Source: a virus. Taken from it: a DNA stretch of 38,566 nt. Shown piece by piece: positions 13,420 through 20,791 of the stretch. The notes beneath the pieces were generated by a model. It did not search any database, was not told where the DNA came from, and worked only from the letters and a program-made list of their open reading frames with translations. Numbering within the stretch: position 1 is the first letter of the stretch; every line of letters begins with the position of its first letter. The stretch lies in the IMG/VR virus record IMGVR_UViG_3300046169_000063, positions 1 through 38,566 of that record. One strand, written 5' to 3'. Made by a program: the position numbers and the translations under genes.

Positions 13420-14255
13420 AAGATTACCTCCTGCTTGGCGGGATAAGGTTCGCCTTCCTTTCTGCGGGTTCCCCAGGGTAGTCGGCATAGTTGATTCATT
13501 AGTTTGAATCGTGGATCTCCACCGAGCTTTTGTGAGAGTTCGAGAAAGTCTTTCTTATATCCCTCGATCCAATGAAACCATGCGTGTAGAGATTTCCCAC
13601 CTGAGTTTACGATCATCTTGAGGGGGGCAATCTGTTCGAGGCGTTGGATGAGGCCAAGTTGTTGCTCGAATGACAGGGATGGATCGTCTGTTTCGTGGAT
13701 GAAATACTTACGCCCTAATACCTCTGCCTCGGATCGAGTGGCTTGCTCGGGAAATGTGTTATAGGTGATGAACTGGAAGTTTGACAGGTCGGGCATGGCG
13801 ATTGCCTGCTTGATCGTCATGGGTGCAGATCGCTCGGCAACCACTCGCTGTACAAAGATTGATTCGTCAGGATCGAAGAGTCCCTGTAGCGCATCCTCGG
13901 CATTCCTCGGAATGGGGTCGGATCGGAGGGTAAACTTTTCGAATAGACCGGCTTGGCCTAAGTTATTTTCTTTAAGGGATGGATCGGGAGGAGCTACCTT
14001 TATGGGGTTTTTCGGCAGGTTTGGGTTATCATGTCGATGATATGCCCCTTTTATAGCATTCCTAATTTCCGATGGTTGATGTTGCCTATGGGAAACCTTA
14101 TCGAGTAGAGCGATCAACGCCCGTTCTGCATGGTTTGGGTCTTTGGTCCACCTGGTAATGACTAAGGATAATCGAAGTAGCACATCGTGATGGGACAGTA
14201 GTCCGCTTGGCAGGTTTTCTAAGCACCTGCGTATATCTCCTTTCAGGGTAGCCAT
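13407..14255 (-). CDS. Primase-like protein (archaeo-eukaryotic primase type)
   Basis: 282 residues. The C-terminal half has the signature of AEP/RepB-type primases: a candidate metal-binding FIHETD (E188, D190), then KMIVNSGGKSLHAWFHW (the SGGKSxHxW motif at 218-226), then QLCRLPWGTRR (255-265). The N-terminal region (about 1-75) is helical and His rich and resembles a primase or helicase-binding domain. It would make primers for the family A polymerase at the fork opened by the helicase two genes later. The start overlaps the preceding gene in TAATG. DnaG-type TOPRIM or zinc motifs are absent. Confidence 0.7.
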   Translation of the reverse strand: MATLKGDIRRCLENLPSGLLSHHDVLLRLSLVITRWTKDPNHAERALIALLDKVSHRQHQPSEIRNAIKGAYHRHDNPNLPKNPIKVAPPDPSLKENNLGQAGLFEKFTLRSDPIPRNAEDALQGLFDPDESIFVQRVVAERSAPMTIKQAIAMPDLSNFQFITYNTFPEQATRSEAEVLGRKYFIHETDDPSLSFEQQLGLIQRLEQIAPLKMIVNSGGKSLHAWFHWIEGYKKDFLELSQKLGGDPRFKLMNQLCRLPWGTRRKEGEPYPAKQEVIFWKE

Positions 14256-14467
14256 TATTCTTCCTTGAGCAGTCGGGTAATCTGCTCGGTTATTTTCATC
14301 ATTGCTGACTGTTCGATCTTTGAAATCGTTTGCTTGGCAACGCCTACCTTTTTAGCGATTTGCTCCTGAGTAAATCCTCTGTGGTCCTCGGGGACTGCTC
14401 TGAGCATCTGCCGAAGTTTGGCATCGGTTACCATCTTGCGGACGGAGTTGGAGGGTCTACTCGGCAT
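14255..14467 (-). CDS. Sigma-70 region 4-like HTH protein
   Basis: 70 residues. FTQEQIAKKVGVAKQTISKI then EQSAMMKI (about 32-59) matches the region 4.2 helix-turn-helix (TxEEIAxxxGVxxxTVxxIExxAxxKI). The N-terminus is basic. It carries no other sigma region. Its stop overlaps the primase start as TAATG, and its start overlaps the kinase gene by 11 bases, so it is made early with replication proteins. It may bind promoters or RNA polymerase; a simple Xre/Cro-type repressor is the alternative. Confidence 0.6.
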   Translation of the reverse strand: MPSRPSNSVRKMVTDAKLRQMLRAVPEDHRGFTQEQIAKKVGVAKQTISKIEQSAMMKITEQITRLLKEE

Positions 14468-14960
14468 CGACCTTCACCCAATCGGTTATAAAGTGTTCAG
14501 GTAGTCCATGCTCCGACTTATGTACCTCATTCTTATCCATCTCATAGCCATCCCTTGATATGTGTATAATCTTGTAAGGTAGTCCGCGCGATTCCGCCCA
14601 TCGCTTGATCGCCCAGCCTTCGTTCGGGAATCGCAGATCGTCAAATACAACAGTATCTTTCCCGAAGAATGGTTCGGCTGTACGCATGGCCGCATCGACC
14701 CATATGTTTGGATACCCTGACTTGCCTTCCCTACCCCATGTGGTCCCAAGTTCCTGTAGCATCTTACGCACGGTAATATGCTCGGGGAATCCTGGTATTG
14801 GTTCTTCCTTTCGATTGAGCCAACCAGGATGAGGGAGGATGACCTTCAACATCTTTTTAATTGGCGATGAGAATGAAAAGATCACCGCATCTTCAATCGT
14901 TTTAGAGTAAGTTGTTTTGCCCACACCCTTGGGTCCACATAAGCCTATTATTGGTTTCAT
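14457..14960 (-). CDS. Deoxynucleoside monophosphate kinase
   Basis: 167 residues from the ATG at 14960, chosen because it overlaps the stop of the preceding small membrane gene (TAATG); an ATG 9 bases upstream is weaker. The P-loop is IGLCGPKGVGKTT (K15). A substrate-binding region follows (FPEHITVRKMLQELGTTWGR, then PNIWVDAAMR), and VVFDDLRFPNE has the Asp/Arg pattern of T4 gp1-type dNMP kinases. The enzyme phosphorylates dNMPs to dNDPs using ATP, recycling host DNA breakdown products for phage replication. A kinase able to accept modified nucleotides would be relevant beside the Mom-like gene, but that is speculation. Confidence 0.85.
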   Translation of the reverse strand: MKPIIGLCGPKGVGKTTYSKTIEDAVIFSFSSPIKKMLKVILPHPGWLNRKEEPIPGFPEHITVRKMLQELGTTWGREGKSGYPNIWVDAAMRTAEPFFGKDTVVFDDLRFPNEGWAIKRWAESRGLPYKIIHISRDGYEMDKNEVHKSEHGLPEHFITDWVKVDAE

Positions 14961-15070
14961 TACAGCCATCCCTCGTTACAGAATAAAGCTATGCCGAAAC
15001 AGAAGAGCATATACATCCACATGATTATGGCGGTTATGAAGACTATCGAATAAATGATTAGTTCTTTCAT
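14960..15070 (-). CDS. 36-residue single-pass membrane peptide
   Basis: A short frame with an ATG at 15070 and a stop that overlaps the kinase start in TAATG. The product is almost wholly hydrophobic: MKELIIYSIVFITAIIMWMY, then MLFCFGIALFCNEGWL. One or two membrane passes are likely. It follows the 283-residue unknown gene by two bases. No family is recognised. It sits in the early operon rather than the lysis region, so superinfection exclusion or membrane anchoring of replication is as likely as a holin role. Confidence 0.55.
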   Translation of the reverse strand: MKELIIYSIVFITAIIMWMYMLFCFGIALFCNEGWL

Positions 15071-15072
15071 AA

Positions 15073-15924
15073 TTAGTAGTGTGTTAGTTTTATCACCTTG
15101 TAGGTGGTTTTGGGTTTTTGATCTTTGGGTGGGATAGGAGGCATATATTGAATCTTACCTCGCATCTTTGTATATCGTTCGTGCCGATATGTTCTCATAA
15201 ATCCACGCCGGCCATAGAAGTTGTACTTCTTGCTGGCTCTTTCGGTCATGCCTTGCCCGTCAATGATCTGCTCACGGGGTAAATAAACTACTCGGTTAAT
15301 CGGTAAATGTGGTCTACCTTTAACCTTTGGTTTTCCACCAAACCTTAGTTCTTTTTTACCGATTTTTTGGGGCTTTAACTTGGGTATTGAGGCATAAATT
15401 AAAACCTTGAAGCACAGGAAAAACATATCAATAGCGCCTTCAGTAACACCATTTTCTAATCCAGCTAATAAGGCTTTTTTAGTTATGTTACCTACACCTC
15501 TTATATTAAGTATCTGCGTAAAATCTTTAGTTTGATAACTAAACCAACATTTTTTCACATCACCTTGTTTTTTTTCGTAATCAAGTCCAACGGATTCTGC
15601 GAATTTCTTGGGTTCGGCAGTATTTAGTAAAAAGGTTCCTAATTTTGGATCTTCAAAATAAAACTCTAAGGAATCATGCAATATAGGCAGTTCCTCAAAT
15701 GTGATATCCTCTAAATCGGTTTGTGCTAAATCGTCTGATACTAGCTTATCGACTACAATTTGCTCACCCCATAGTATATGATAACGCTTCGATATAAATG
15801 AAGCCATTGAAAGACTGGCTTGAGTTGGATTATCATAATGTGAAGTATCAAAAATATGACTTGCATAGAATTTCCAATTATCGTCCTGCACCTCCGTATA
15901 GTCTAAGTTTTTTAAGAACTTCAT
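15073..15924 (-). CDS. Hypothetical protein with a C-terminal RRGxxRTYRHER motif
   Basis: 283 residues, not recognised as a named family. The N-terminal 170 residues are mixed alpha/beta with many aromatic and acidic residues. A helical stretch (AIDMFFLCFKVLIYASIP) follows. The C-terminus is basic: GRRGFMRTYRHERYTKMRGK, close to the RRGHxRxYxxxRxxxRG motif seen at the end of several phage and mobile-element proteins of unknown function. It lies between the polymerase and kinase genes and is two bases from the polymerase stop, so a replication or DNA-processing role is possible. Confidence 0.55.
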   Translation of the reverse strand: MKFLKNLDYTEVQDDNWKFYASHIFDTSHYDNPTQASLSMASFISKRYHILWGEQIVVDKLVSDDLAQTDLEDITFEELPILHDSLEFYFEDPKLGTFLLNTAEPKKFAESVGLDYEKKQGDVKKCWFSYQTKDFTQILNIRGVGNITKKALLAGLENGVTEGAIDMFFLCFKVLIYASIPKLKPQKIGKKELRFGGKPKVKGRPHLPINRVVYLPREQIIDGQGMTERASKKYNFYGRRGFMRTYRHERYTKMRGKIQYMPPIPPKDQKPKTTYKVIKLTHY

Positions 15925-15926
15925 AA

Positions 15927-17510
15927 TCAGTAGTGTGTTTTGATTTCCCCCTCGGCGGCCAAAGGTAGTCCAGGGTAGCTAAGAGGTTCCTCGGTGAGTA
16001 GTTGAGTAAGTAAATCTAGTGCCGCCTGTCCTTCATTCTCTGCGACCTCCAAAGTCACAGAGTCATGTACATGGAGACAGATCGGTAGCCCGGCGGCCTC
16101 GATGCGGATAAGCGCATCTGCAAAGATTGATCGGGCAGTTGCCTGTACGAGGTTTTGAAAGAGCCTAGCCCCATATATCTTGACCGGTGCATACCCTCGG
16201 GTGGTCGAGGCAAAGAGGTTTCCATATTCCTCGTATGCATTGAAGTATCGAACAGGGACTCCACAGCGTGTGGTGAATGTAATACATTCGGGAGTCTCCT
16301 TCATCCACTCTCTGAACTGGTCCTCTATTTTCGACCAAGCTAGATGTACATCGGGGTTCTGCGCTCGATATAATAGTACCTGTTTCTTGGCTTCTGCCTC
16401 GGTCATAGTAACCCCGAATGATTTTGCCACTTCAAGAAATGTATTAGCTCCACATCCATAGCCTAATCCGAGGAGTCTAGCCTTGCATAGCTTCCTCATC
16501 TCGGGGGCAAGCTCGGCCATAGGTTCATCCTCGTTGTACAGCTTGGATGCTCGACCATGTGCCTCGTATATATCGATCCCTCCACGCACTAGGCCAAGAA
16601 AGTTTTGATCACCCACCAGGTACGCAATTACGCGCGGTTCGATCTGTGAGAGGTCAGCAGATACAATTACCCTACCCTGGGGAGCCTGTAAGCATTTACG
16701 GGCAGAAGTATCTGCCACAGCATCGTTAGGGATGGCTTGGAAATTTATTACTCCTCCACCGCTCCACCGCTTGGTATGTGGAGCGCCACAATATTTTAAA
16801 CGAGTGGGTACTCGGCGGTCCGAGCGTTGGCCCATGATTAATTTCTCATAGGTTTGTAGGGCAAGGTTAGCCTGTCTCCACTCAGTCGTTTTACGATCCG
16901 TATCTTCCAGTATCTTTTCCACCTTATCGATGAACTGCTGGCAGAGCGGGCCATTGATCGCCAAACCTCTGTTTGCGACTCTACGGGTTAACGATGAGAG
17001 CAATCTTTCCTTCTCAGGAAATCCGACATCTAACTCCTGGTAGACTCGTAAACAATTCCGACTGTCCTCTAGTGCATAATTTATAAATGATGGATTTGCT
17101 TGTATTTCCTGTGCAGATAATCCAGCCATTGCATCTCGCTCGTCCTTGGATATTTCCTCGTCAAATAATTCCTTAATCGCTCCGGCTAATGAGCGGGGTA
17201 ATTGGTGGTACGATGCCATGTCTGCGGTACATATCCAATCGCTCGGCATGAACTCGGGCATCTGTCCTCTGAAGATTGCCGCCCTTGCGCATACGCTATC
17301 AAACTCGGCATTATGGGAGATTAAGGTATGGCCGTTTAGGCGCTCAACCGGCAACCTCTGTGGCTCCCCTACCCATTCAAATCCATCCTCTGCTACGATT
17401 GAAACGAGGGTTACTCGGAAGTCAGGATTCTTTACATATCGGTCGAGGCCAATCTTTGCGACTGAGTAATTCTTACTCCACACAGTCTCTAGGTCAAAGG
17501 CTACAATCAT
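15927..17510 (-). CDS. polA: Family A DNA polymerase with 3'-5' exonuclease
   Basis: 527 residues, compact for the family. Exonuclease motifs: AFDLET (D6, E8), SHNAEFD (N67, D71) and NYALEDSRN (Y145, D149). Polymerase motif A is VSADLSQIEPR (D286, E291), motif B RKLCKARLLGLGYG (R339, K343, Y351) and motif C LHVHDSV (H482, D483). Residue 347, aligned to E. coli Phe762, is Leu; in viral family A polymerases this position is Phe, Tyr or Leu and affects discrimination against dideoxynucleotides. There is no 5'-3' exonuclease domain. The start overlaps the Mom-like gene stop as ATGA. It is the replicative polymerase of this phage. Confidence 0.93.
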   Translation of the reverse strand: MIVAFDLETVWSKNYSVAKIGLDRYVKNPDFRVTLVSIVAEDGFEWVGEPQRLPVERLNGHTLISHNAEFDSVCARAAIFRGQMPEFMPSDWICTADMASYHQLPRSLAGAIKELFDEEISKDERDAMAGLSAQEIQANPSFINYALEDSRNCLRVYQELDVGFPEKERLLSSLTRRVANRGLAINGPLCQQFIDKVEKILEDTDRKTTEWRQANLALQTYEKLIMGQRSDRRVPTRLKYCGAPHTKRWSGGGVINFQAIPNDAVADTSARKCLQAPQGRVIVSADLSQIEPRVIAYLVGDQNFLGLVRGGIDIYEAHGRASKLYNEDEPMAELAPEMRKLCKARLLGLGYGCGANTFLEVAKSFGVTMTEAEAKKQVLLYRAQNPDVHLAWSKIEDQFREWMKETPECITFTTRCGVPVRYFNAYEEYGNLFASTTRGYAPVKIYGARLFQNLVQATARSIFADALIRIEAAGLPICLHVHDSVTLEVAENEGQAALDLLTQLLTEEPLSYPGLPLAAEGEIKTHY

Positions 17511-18190
17511 ACCACTTCCCTTTCATTTGAAGATTTAGGATATGTAGAAATTTTATAATTTAATTCATTTCTTAGCTTGGCCTTTTCTTGTTTATCAGCG
17601 TGGATATAAACATACCTGTGCTTGGCGCTTCTAAATACTCGATTTGTTCGATCTTTTAAGCTATGGCGAGAGTGCTTATTATTTGCACTAGCCATGTCAG
17701 TTCTTGCTTTTGTTGTTCCTGTAAAAAGGAAATTTGTGGCTTGATATACTAGGCCAATATGACCTTGTGCGGTATCTGCGTAACTAACTATTATTTTTGG
17801 CTTAGGAAGCATCCTAATTGATTTGCTCACCAAAAAACTAGCTTCGTTTTTTCTGTTAAATTTTAATACTAACCGATTTAACTCTATGACCTTATTTCGG
17901 TTACTTTTACCAGCGATACCTACACATAAATTAGGGCTTGCAGGACTACCATATGTGCAAACTCCAATTAGTTTATGATTTCTATAAAGCCCATATACAA
18001 AACTTAAAGAAGGCTTTCGCTTTGCGTAATGAATTTCATAAATATATGGGTAAGCTAGTTTTTTATTACTTAACTCTCTAACAAAATAATTTTTAAATGA
18101 TTGGTGCGTAGAGGTCGGACTTGCACCGCCACCATCCTCTTGGAATAGAGGGAGTTCTGCTGTTAAACTATCTACGCTAAAATTCTTCAT
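17507..18190 (-). CDS. Mom-like DNA modification enzyme
   Basis: 227 residues. The pattern HYAKRKPSLSFVYGLYRNHK, GVCTYGSPASP, VIELNRLVL (ELNRL 103-107), SFLVSKSIRMLPKPKIIVSY (then ADT) and GHIGLVYQATNFLFTG (143-158) is that of the Mom-related, GNAT-fold family in phages. Phage Mu Mom converts adenine in DNA to a carbamoylmethyl form and so blocks restriction. The ELNRL and SYADTxxGHxGxVYQATNF motifs fit the family well. It is coupled to the polymerase gene by ATGA and to the small gene upstream likewise. The exact product on DNA is unknown. Confidence 0.8.
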   Translation of the reverse strand: MKNFSVDSLTAELPLFQEDGGGASPTSTHQSFKNYFVRELSNKKLAYPYIYEIHYAKRKPSLSFVYGLYRNHKLIGVCTYGSPASPNLCVGIAGKSNRNKVIELNRLVLKFNRKNEASFLVSKSIRMLPKPKIIVSYADTAQGHIGLVYQATNFLFTGTTKARTDMASANNKHSRHSLKDRTNRVFRSAKHRYVYIHADKQEKAKLRNELNYKISTYPKSSNEREVV

Positions 18191-18408
18191 ACCACTTCCC
18201 GAAATAAAGTTTCTGCCGAGAGGATCGCATTTTCGAGAGTTGGATATTCCGTTTCGGGAAGATCCCTATCGATCTGTACCCTCCAGGTATGTCCATCCTC
18301 GTTCTCGATTAATGTAATATCTGCCTGTCTGTTTCCCGCCTTTACGATTACCTTTGATCCACGGGGTAATCCCAATCCCATTTTATATTCTGTATTCATA
18401 TTTTTCAT
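18187..18408 (-). CDS. Small hypothetical protein upstream of the Mom-like gene
   Basis: 73 residues from the first ATG; a GTG 24 bases upstream would add eight residues and neither has a clear ribosome site. The sequence has a Gly-rich loop (GLGLPRGSKVIVKAGNRQAD) and beta-like segments (HTWRVQIDRDLPETEYPTLE), then a helix ending in FREVV. Its stop overlaps the Mom-like start as ATGA, so the two are co-translated and may act together, for example as a regulator of the modification gene. No family is recognised. Confidence 0.5.
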   Translation of the reverse strand: MKNMNTEYKMGLGLPRGSKVIVKAGNRQADITLIENEDGHTWRVQIDRDLPETEYPTLENAILSAETLFREVV

Positions 18409-18479
18409 GTGTTTAAAAACAGAGCTACTCACCCGACCGAGTGTCGCCGAGGTGTCCCATATGGTTTCCGTTGCCTGGT

Positions 18480-18492
18480 GCGGTAATACCGC
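18480..18492. promoter_or_regulatory. GCGGTA-A-TACCGC palindrome
   Basis: A 13-base perfect palindrome with a one-base centre, flanked by TGGT and ACCA, lies in the 100-base gap upstream of the small gene/Mom-like pair. The single-base centre favours a protein-binding DNA site over an RNA hairpin. It could be an operator controlling the modification gene. Confidence 0.4.
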
Positions 18493-18509
18493 CCACCAAT
18501 GAGTAACTC

Positions 18510-18785
18510 TTAAAGTTGTTCATCTATTTTCTTATAAGGATTTCGTTTAAATCCGTTATCGCTTGGCATCATTCTAGGCTTATTAGTCCGATACTTTTTC
18601 CCATCCGCTCCATAGGCTAATTGGCACTTGCTGAATGCCCGATGAAAGCCTTCGTTCGCTTCGTGAAGGGTTAGGAAACCACCTTCAAACTTTACAGGCT
18701 TTTCTCCCCACTCCTTAGTCCTCCAACAACGAGGACCATCAGTATGGTTTAAGCCCGTGGGTCGTAGTTCTTCAGACTTCTCCAT
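18510..18785 (-). CDS. Hypothetical protein downstream of the exonuclease gene
   Basis: 91 residues, starting MEKSEELRPTGLNHTDGPRC. A central segment (GGFLTLHEANEGFHRAFSKC) is helical, and a Lys/Arg-rich C-terminus follows. There are two Cys only, so no obvious zinc site. It overlaps the exonuclease gene by 37 bases, which suggests coupled expression. No family is recognised; a role with the exonuclease in recombination or host DNA breakdown is inference from position. Confidence 0.55.
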   Translation of the reverse strand: MEKSEELRPTGLNHTDGPRCWRTKEWGEKPVKFEGGFLTLHEANEGFHRAFSKCQLAYGADGKKYRTNKPRMMPSDNGFKRNPYKKIDEQL

Positions 18786-19558
18786 ACTTCACATACTCCT
18801 TTAAATACTTTCCACGCATCCCGAAGTTCATCGGGACTGTAGCTAATAACTTGAAAGCGACCAGGCTCTGTCGAACTGAGGTAGCAATTAGCTCCGTAGA
18901 TTCCCTCCTTCATCATTCGATCCTCGCCAAAGTAAGTCGCTCCATAGGCCGCAATCTGATGAACTTGGAAATCGTAACTCGTTACCTTTACGCCTTCCTT
19001 AGTCTTCCTAGTTTTCCAATCGACTATGAAGTTCTGACCATCCGGTCCTTTTCCTACGATATCAACAGTTCCAGCAAATCCATGATCGTGGTTCACCATC
19101 ATCTTTTCCCTCTCGATAAACCTAAGTTGATTCTCCTGTTTCCAGTCAAAGGCAGGCTGAACATATTCAAGTAAGTCCTCGTCTATAGGTTCACCATCAA
19201 AATACTTCTCTATCGAATCATGGATTCGAGTTCCAAACGATGCCGCTTCCTCTACAGGCTTCTCATGCTCTACTAAGCATCGGTCTGCAAATCGTTCAAA
19301 AGTTTCGTCCATTTTTGCTGGGTTCTCGTAAGCTATCCTTAAAAGTTGATCCTGTTTCCAACGATCAAGCCCAGGCTTTGCGAAAAGTCCAAGTATGCCA
19401 GTAACACTTGGAAAAAGCTTATGCTTCCTAGCATCTCGCAAGGTAGTATTTCTTTCCCCATCGCCCTTAGCGTTAGGAACTGTGTGCATGGCCTTACCTT
19501 CTGAGGTGTACCAATGTCCACCACTCCCACGCTTTGGTTTAGCGGTTAAAATAGCCAT
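18749..19558 (-). CDS. RecB/Cas4-like PD-(D/E)XK exonuclease
   Basis: 269 residues. Motifs: TRIHDSIEKYF (H113), GFAGTVDIVG (D166), NFIVDWKT (D180, K182) and YDFQVHQIAAYG (Q198 region), the H-D-DxK-QxxxY series of RecB-family and phage exonucleases. There is no Cys cluster for an iron-sulfur site, unlike Cas4. It probably degrades or processes linear DNA ends during replication or recombination, or attacks host DNA. The ATG has a strong AAGGAGG six bases upstream. The adjacent SSB-like and RuvC-like genes support a recombination-dependent role. Confidence 0.8.
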   Translation of the reverse strand: MAILTAKPKRGSGGHWYTSEGKAMHTVPNAKGDGERNTTLRDARKHKLFPSVTGILGLFAKPGLDRWKQDQLLRIAYENPAKMDETFERFADRCLVEHEKPVEEAASFGTRIHDSIEKYFDGEPIDEDLLEYVQPAFDWKQENQLRFIEREKMMVNHDHGFAGTVDIVGKGPDGQNFIVDWKTRKTKEGVKVTSYDFQVHQIAAYGATYFGEDRMMKEGIYGANCYLSSTEPGRFQVISYSPDELRDAWKVFKGVCEVWRSLKNYDPRA

Positions 19559-19616
19559 GTAGTGCCTCCTTTATTCTTAAAGCTATTACGATGAGCGTAT
19601 GAATTAATCGCTTCAT
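19539..19616 (-). CDS. Possible 25-residue hydrophobic leader peptide
   Basis: A short frame, MKRLIHTLIVIALRIKEALH then GYFNR, starts in an ATGA overlap with the preceding gene and ends 20 bases inside the exonuclease gene, covering its ribosome site. It may be a coupling leader rather than a functional protein. Coding status is uncertain. Confidence 0.25.
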   Translation of the reverse strand: MKRLIHTLIVIALRIKEALHGYFNR

Positions 19617-19927
19617 GCATCTGCCCCCTTGCCCTTCAACCAAGGGTACTCATCCTCGATGCCTTCGAGCATAGCCTTAGTTTCCCAATCGTAAATTCGC
19701 CTATCCCGAATCTGATGGCAGGCATATATTAAATTACTATGATCTCGGTCAAACTTCTCTTCCATGTCATCGTATTTCATGCCAAGAAGTTTTCGGGTAT
19801 AGTAATATACGCATTGGCGAGCTAGGGCGATTGGATGCCTTTTAATTCTTGAATCAATCTCTTGAATCGAAACTTCAAAGCCCTCAGCCACAGCCTTTTT
19901 TATTTTAGGTATAGTAGGCTCGTTCAT
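19613..19927 (-). CDS. Stand-alone DnaA domain IV-like DNA-binding protein
   Basis: 104 residues from the ATG at 19927, chosen because it overlaps the stop of the small membrane gene upstream as ATGA; an upstream ATG would add ten residues. The sequence EVSIQEIDSRIKRHPIALAR, then QCVYYYTRKLLGMKYDDMEE, then KFDRDHSNLIYACHQIRDRR follows DnaA domain IV, including the FxRDHSxxxxA signature that contacts the DnaA box. No AAA+ domain is present. It may mark the phage origin, load the helicase, or compete with host DnaA. The Trp-repressor-like fold is shared, so a regulator is possible. Confidence 0.75.
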   Translation of the reverse strand: MNEPTIPKIKKAVAEGFEVSIQEIDSRIKRHPIALARQCVYYYTRKLLGMKYDDMEEKFDRDHSNLIYACHQIRDRRIYDWETKAMLEGIEDEYPWLKGKGADA

Positions 19928-20004
19928 AGTACGATGTCGGCAAGTACGACTACCCATCCAATGAGAATTAATACTGCGGGAGATTTAAAATGATTTGTGT
20001 CCAT
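19924..20004 (-). CDS. 26-residue single-pass membrane peptide
   Basis: A short frame starts at an ATG at 20004 and ends in ATGA overlap with the DnaA-like gene. The product is MDTNHFKSPAVLILIGWVVV followed by LADIVL: a polar head and one membrane helix. The precise junction supports expression. With the 36-residue peptide at 14960-15070 it is the second tiny membrane protein in the early operon. Function unknown. Confidence 0.45.
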   Translation of the reverse strand: MDTNHFKSPAVLILIGWVVVLADIVL

Positions 20005-20049
20005 ATGGTTTTTTGTGGGGTAATTAAAAAAATAACAGGTGATCAAACT

Positions 20050-20086
20050 AGGCTAAAAACATAGCCTTGTTCGGAGACATCCTCCG
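20050..20086. other. Two tandem small hairpins after the SSB-like gene
   Basis: AGGCTA/TAGCCT (20050-20055 with 20062-20067) and CGGAG/CTCCG (20072-20076 with 20082-20086) lie in the gap 20005-20123. On the minus strand a T7 run follows 17 bases later (20032-20026), too far for a classic terminator. A weak terminator, processing site or regulator of the genes downstream is possible. Confidence 0.3.
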
Positions 20087-20123
20087 ACTCTACGCCCCGT
20101 TGAGTACAACCAGTAACTATAAC

Positions 20124-20753
20124 CTAAAAGGGTGGTTGTACTGTTGAGGTTGCGGGTGCTGTGAATGTGGCTTGTTGGGATACAGGTGCTACAGGTTGAG
20201 CGACTTGTACAGGAACTTGTACAGGTGCAGGCTGAACTACTTGAGGCTGATCAATTGTTACCTGTGTAGTAGCCTGTGGCGCAGGCGCGGAAGCACCGCC
20301 TGGAATGTTAAAGCTGGCGGCCTGTGGAACCTGTGCTTCCATGCCTTGCATCACAGGTGAAATCGATGTGATATCACTATAGACTGTACCCTTTTGGGAA
20401 GTCTTTTGGATGATATTAATCATGCACCCTTTGCCTCTTAAAGATTCTGTATCGAATCCAGCACCAGGGTTGCTACCGAGCCATGAGGTTAAAACTCCTA
20501 CGAGTTTGCTTTTCTCATGTGCTGAGATTTTCATCTCACCTGTCTGTACCATTTGTCCGTCCTGAGTTCCGAAAGAGAATCGACAGACATCTAATGTTTC
20601 GATGACTGATGGATCGTCATAGCTTGGGCGTTGAATGCCAAAGCTGTCTTTAACATCGAGACATACAGCGAGGTACTGCCCAGCGTTAATAGGTTCAATC
20701 GGCCAGCCACTTATTGGTCCGTTTCCGTTAGATGATTGTTGTAGTATTGCCAT
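20124..20753 (-). CDS. Putative single-stranded DNA-binding protein
   Basis: 209 residues. The N-terminal 135 form a probable OB-like domain: NAGQYLAVCLDVKDSFGIQR, then VCRFSFGTQDGQMV, EKSKLVGVLTSWLGSNPGAG and LRGKGCMINIIQKTSQKGTV. This layout recurs in phages that use RepA-type helicases, where it is taken to be the ssDNA-binding protein. The C-terminal 70 residues are a disordered Pro/Gln/Val/Ala tail (QVVQPAPVQVPVQVAQPVAP) ending VQPPF; an SSB-like tip of Pro-Phe is present but the usual acidic run is missing. It would coat single strands at the fork and contact other replication proteins. Confidence 0.5.
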   Translation of the reverse strand: MAILQQSSNGNGPISGWPIEPINAGQYLAVCLDVKDSFGIQRPSYDDPSVIETLDVCRFSFGTQDGQMVQTGEMKISAHEKSKLVGVLTSWLGSNPGAGFDTESLRGKGCMINIIQKTSQKGTVYSDITSISPVMQGMEAQVPQAASFNIPGGASAPAPQATTQVTIDQPQVVQPAPVQVPVQVAQPVAPVSQQATFTAPATSTVQPPF

Positions 20754-20791
20754 GTGTTTAGGTTGCCGGTTTTAGCGAGTCGGCCTCTCGG

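Noticed and set aside
20038-20120. Possible tRNA in the gap after the SSB-like gene
   Set aside because: The two small hairpins do not form a cloverleaf; no T-arm GTTCRA motif or proper acceptor stem is present.
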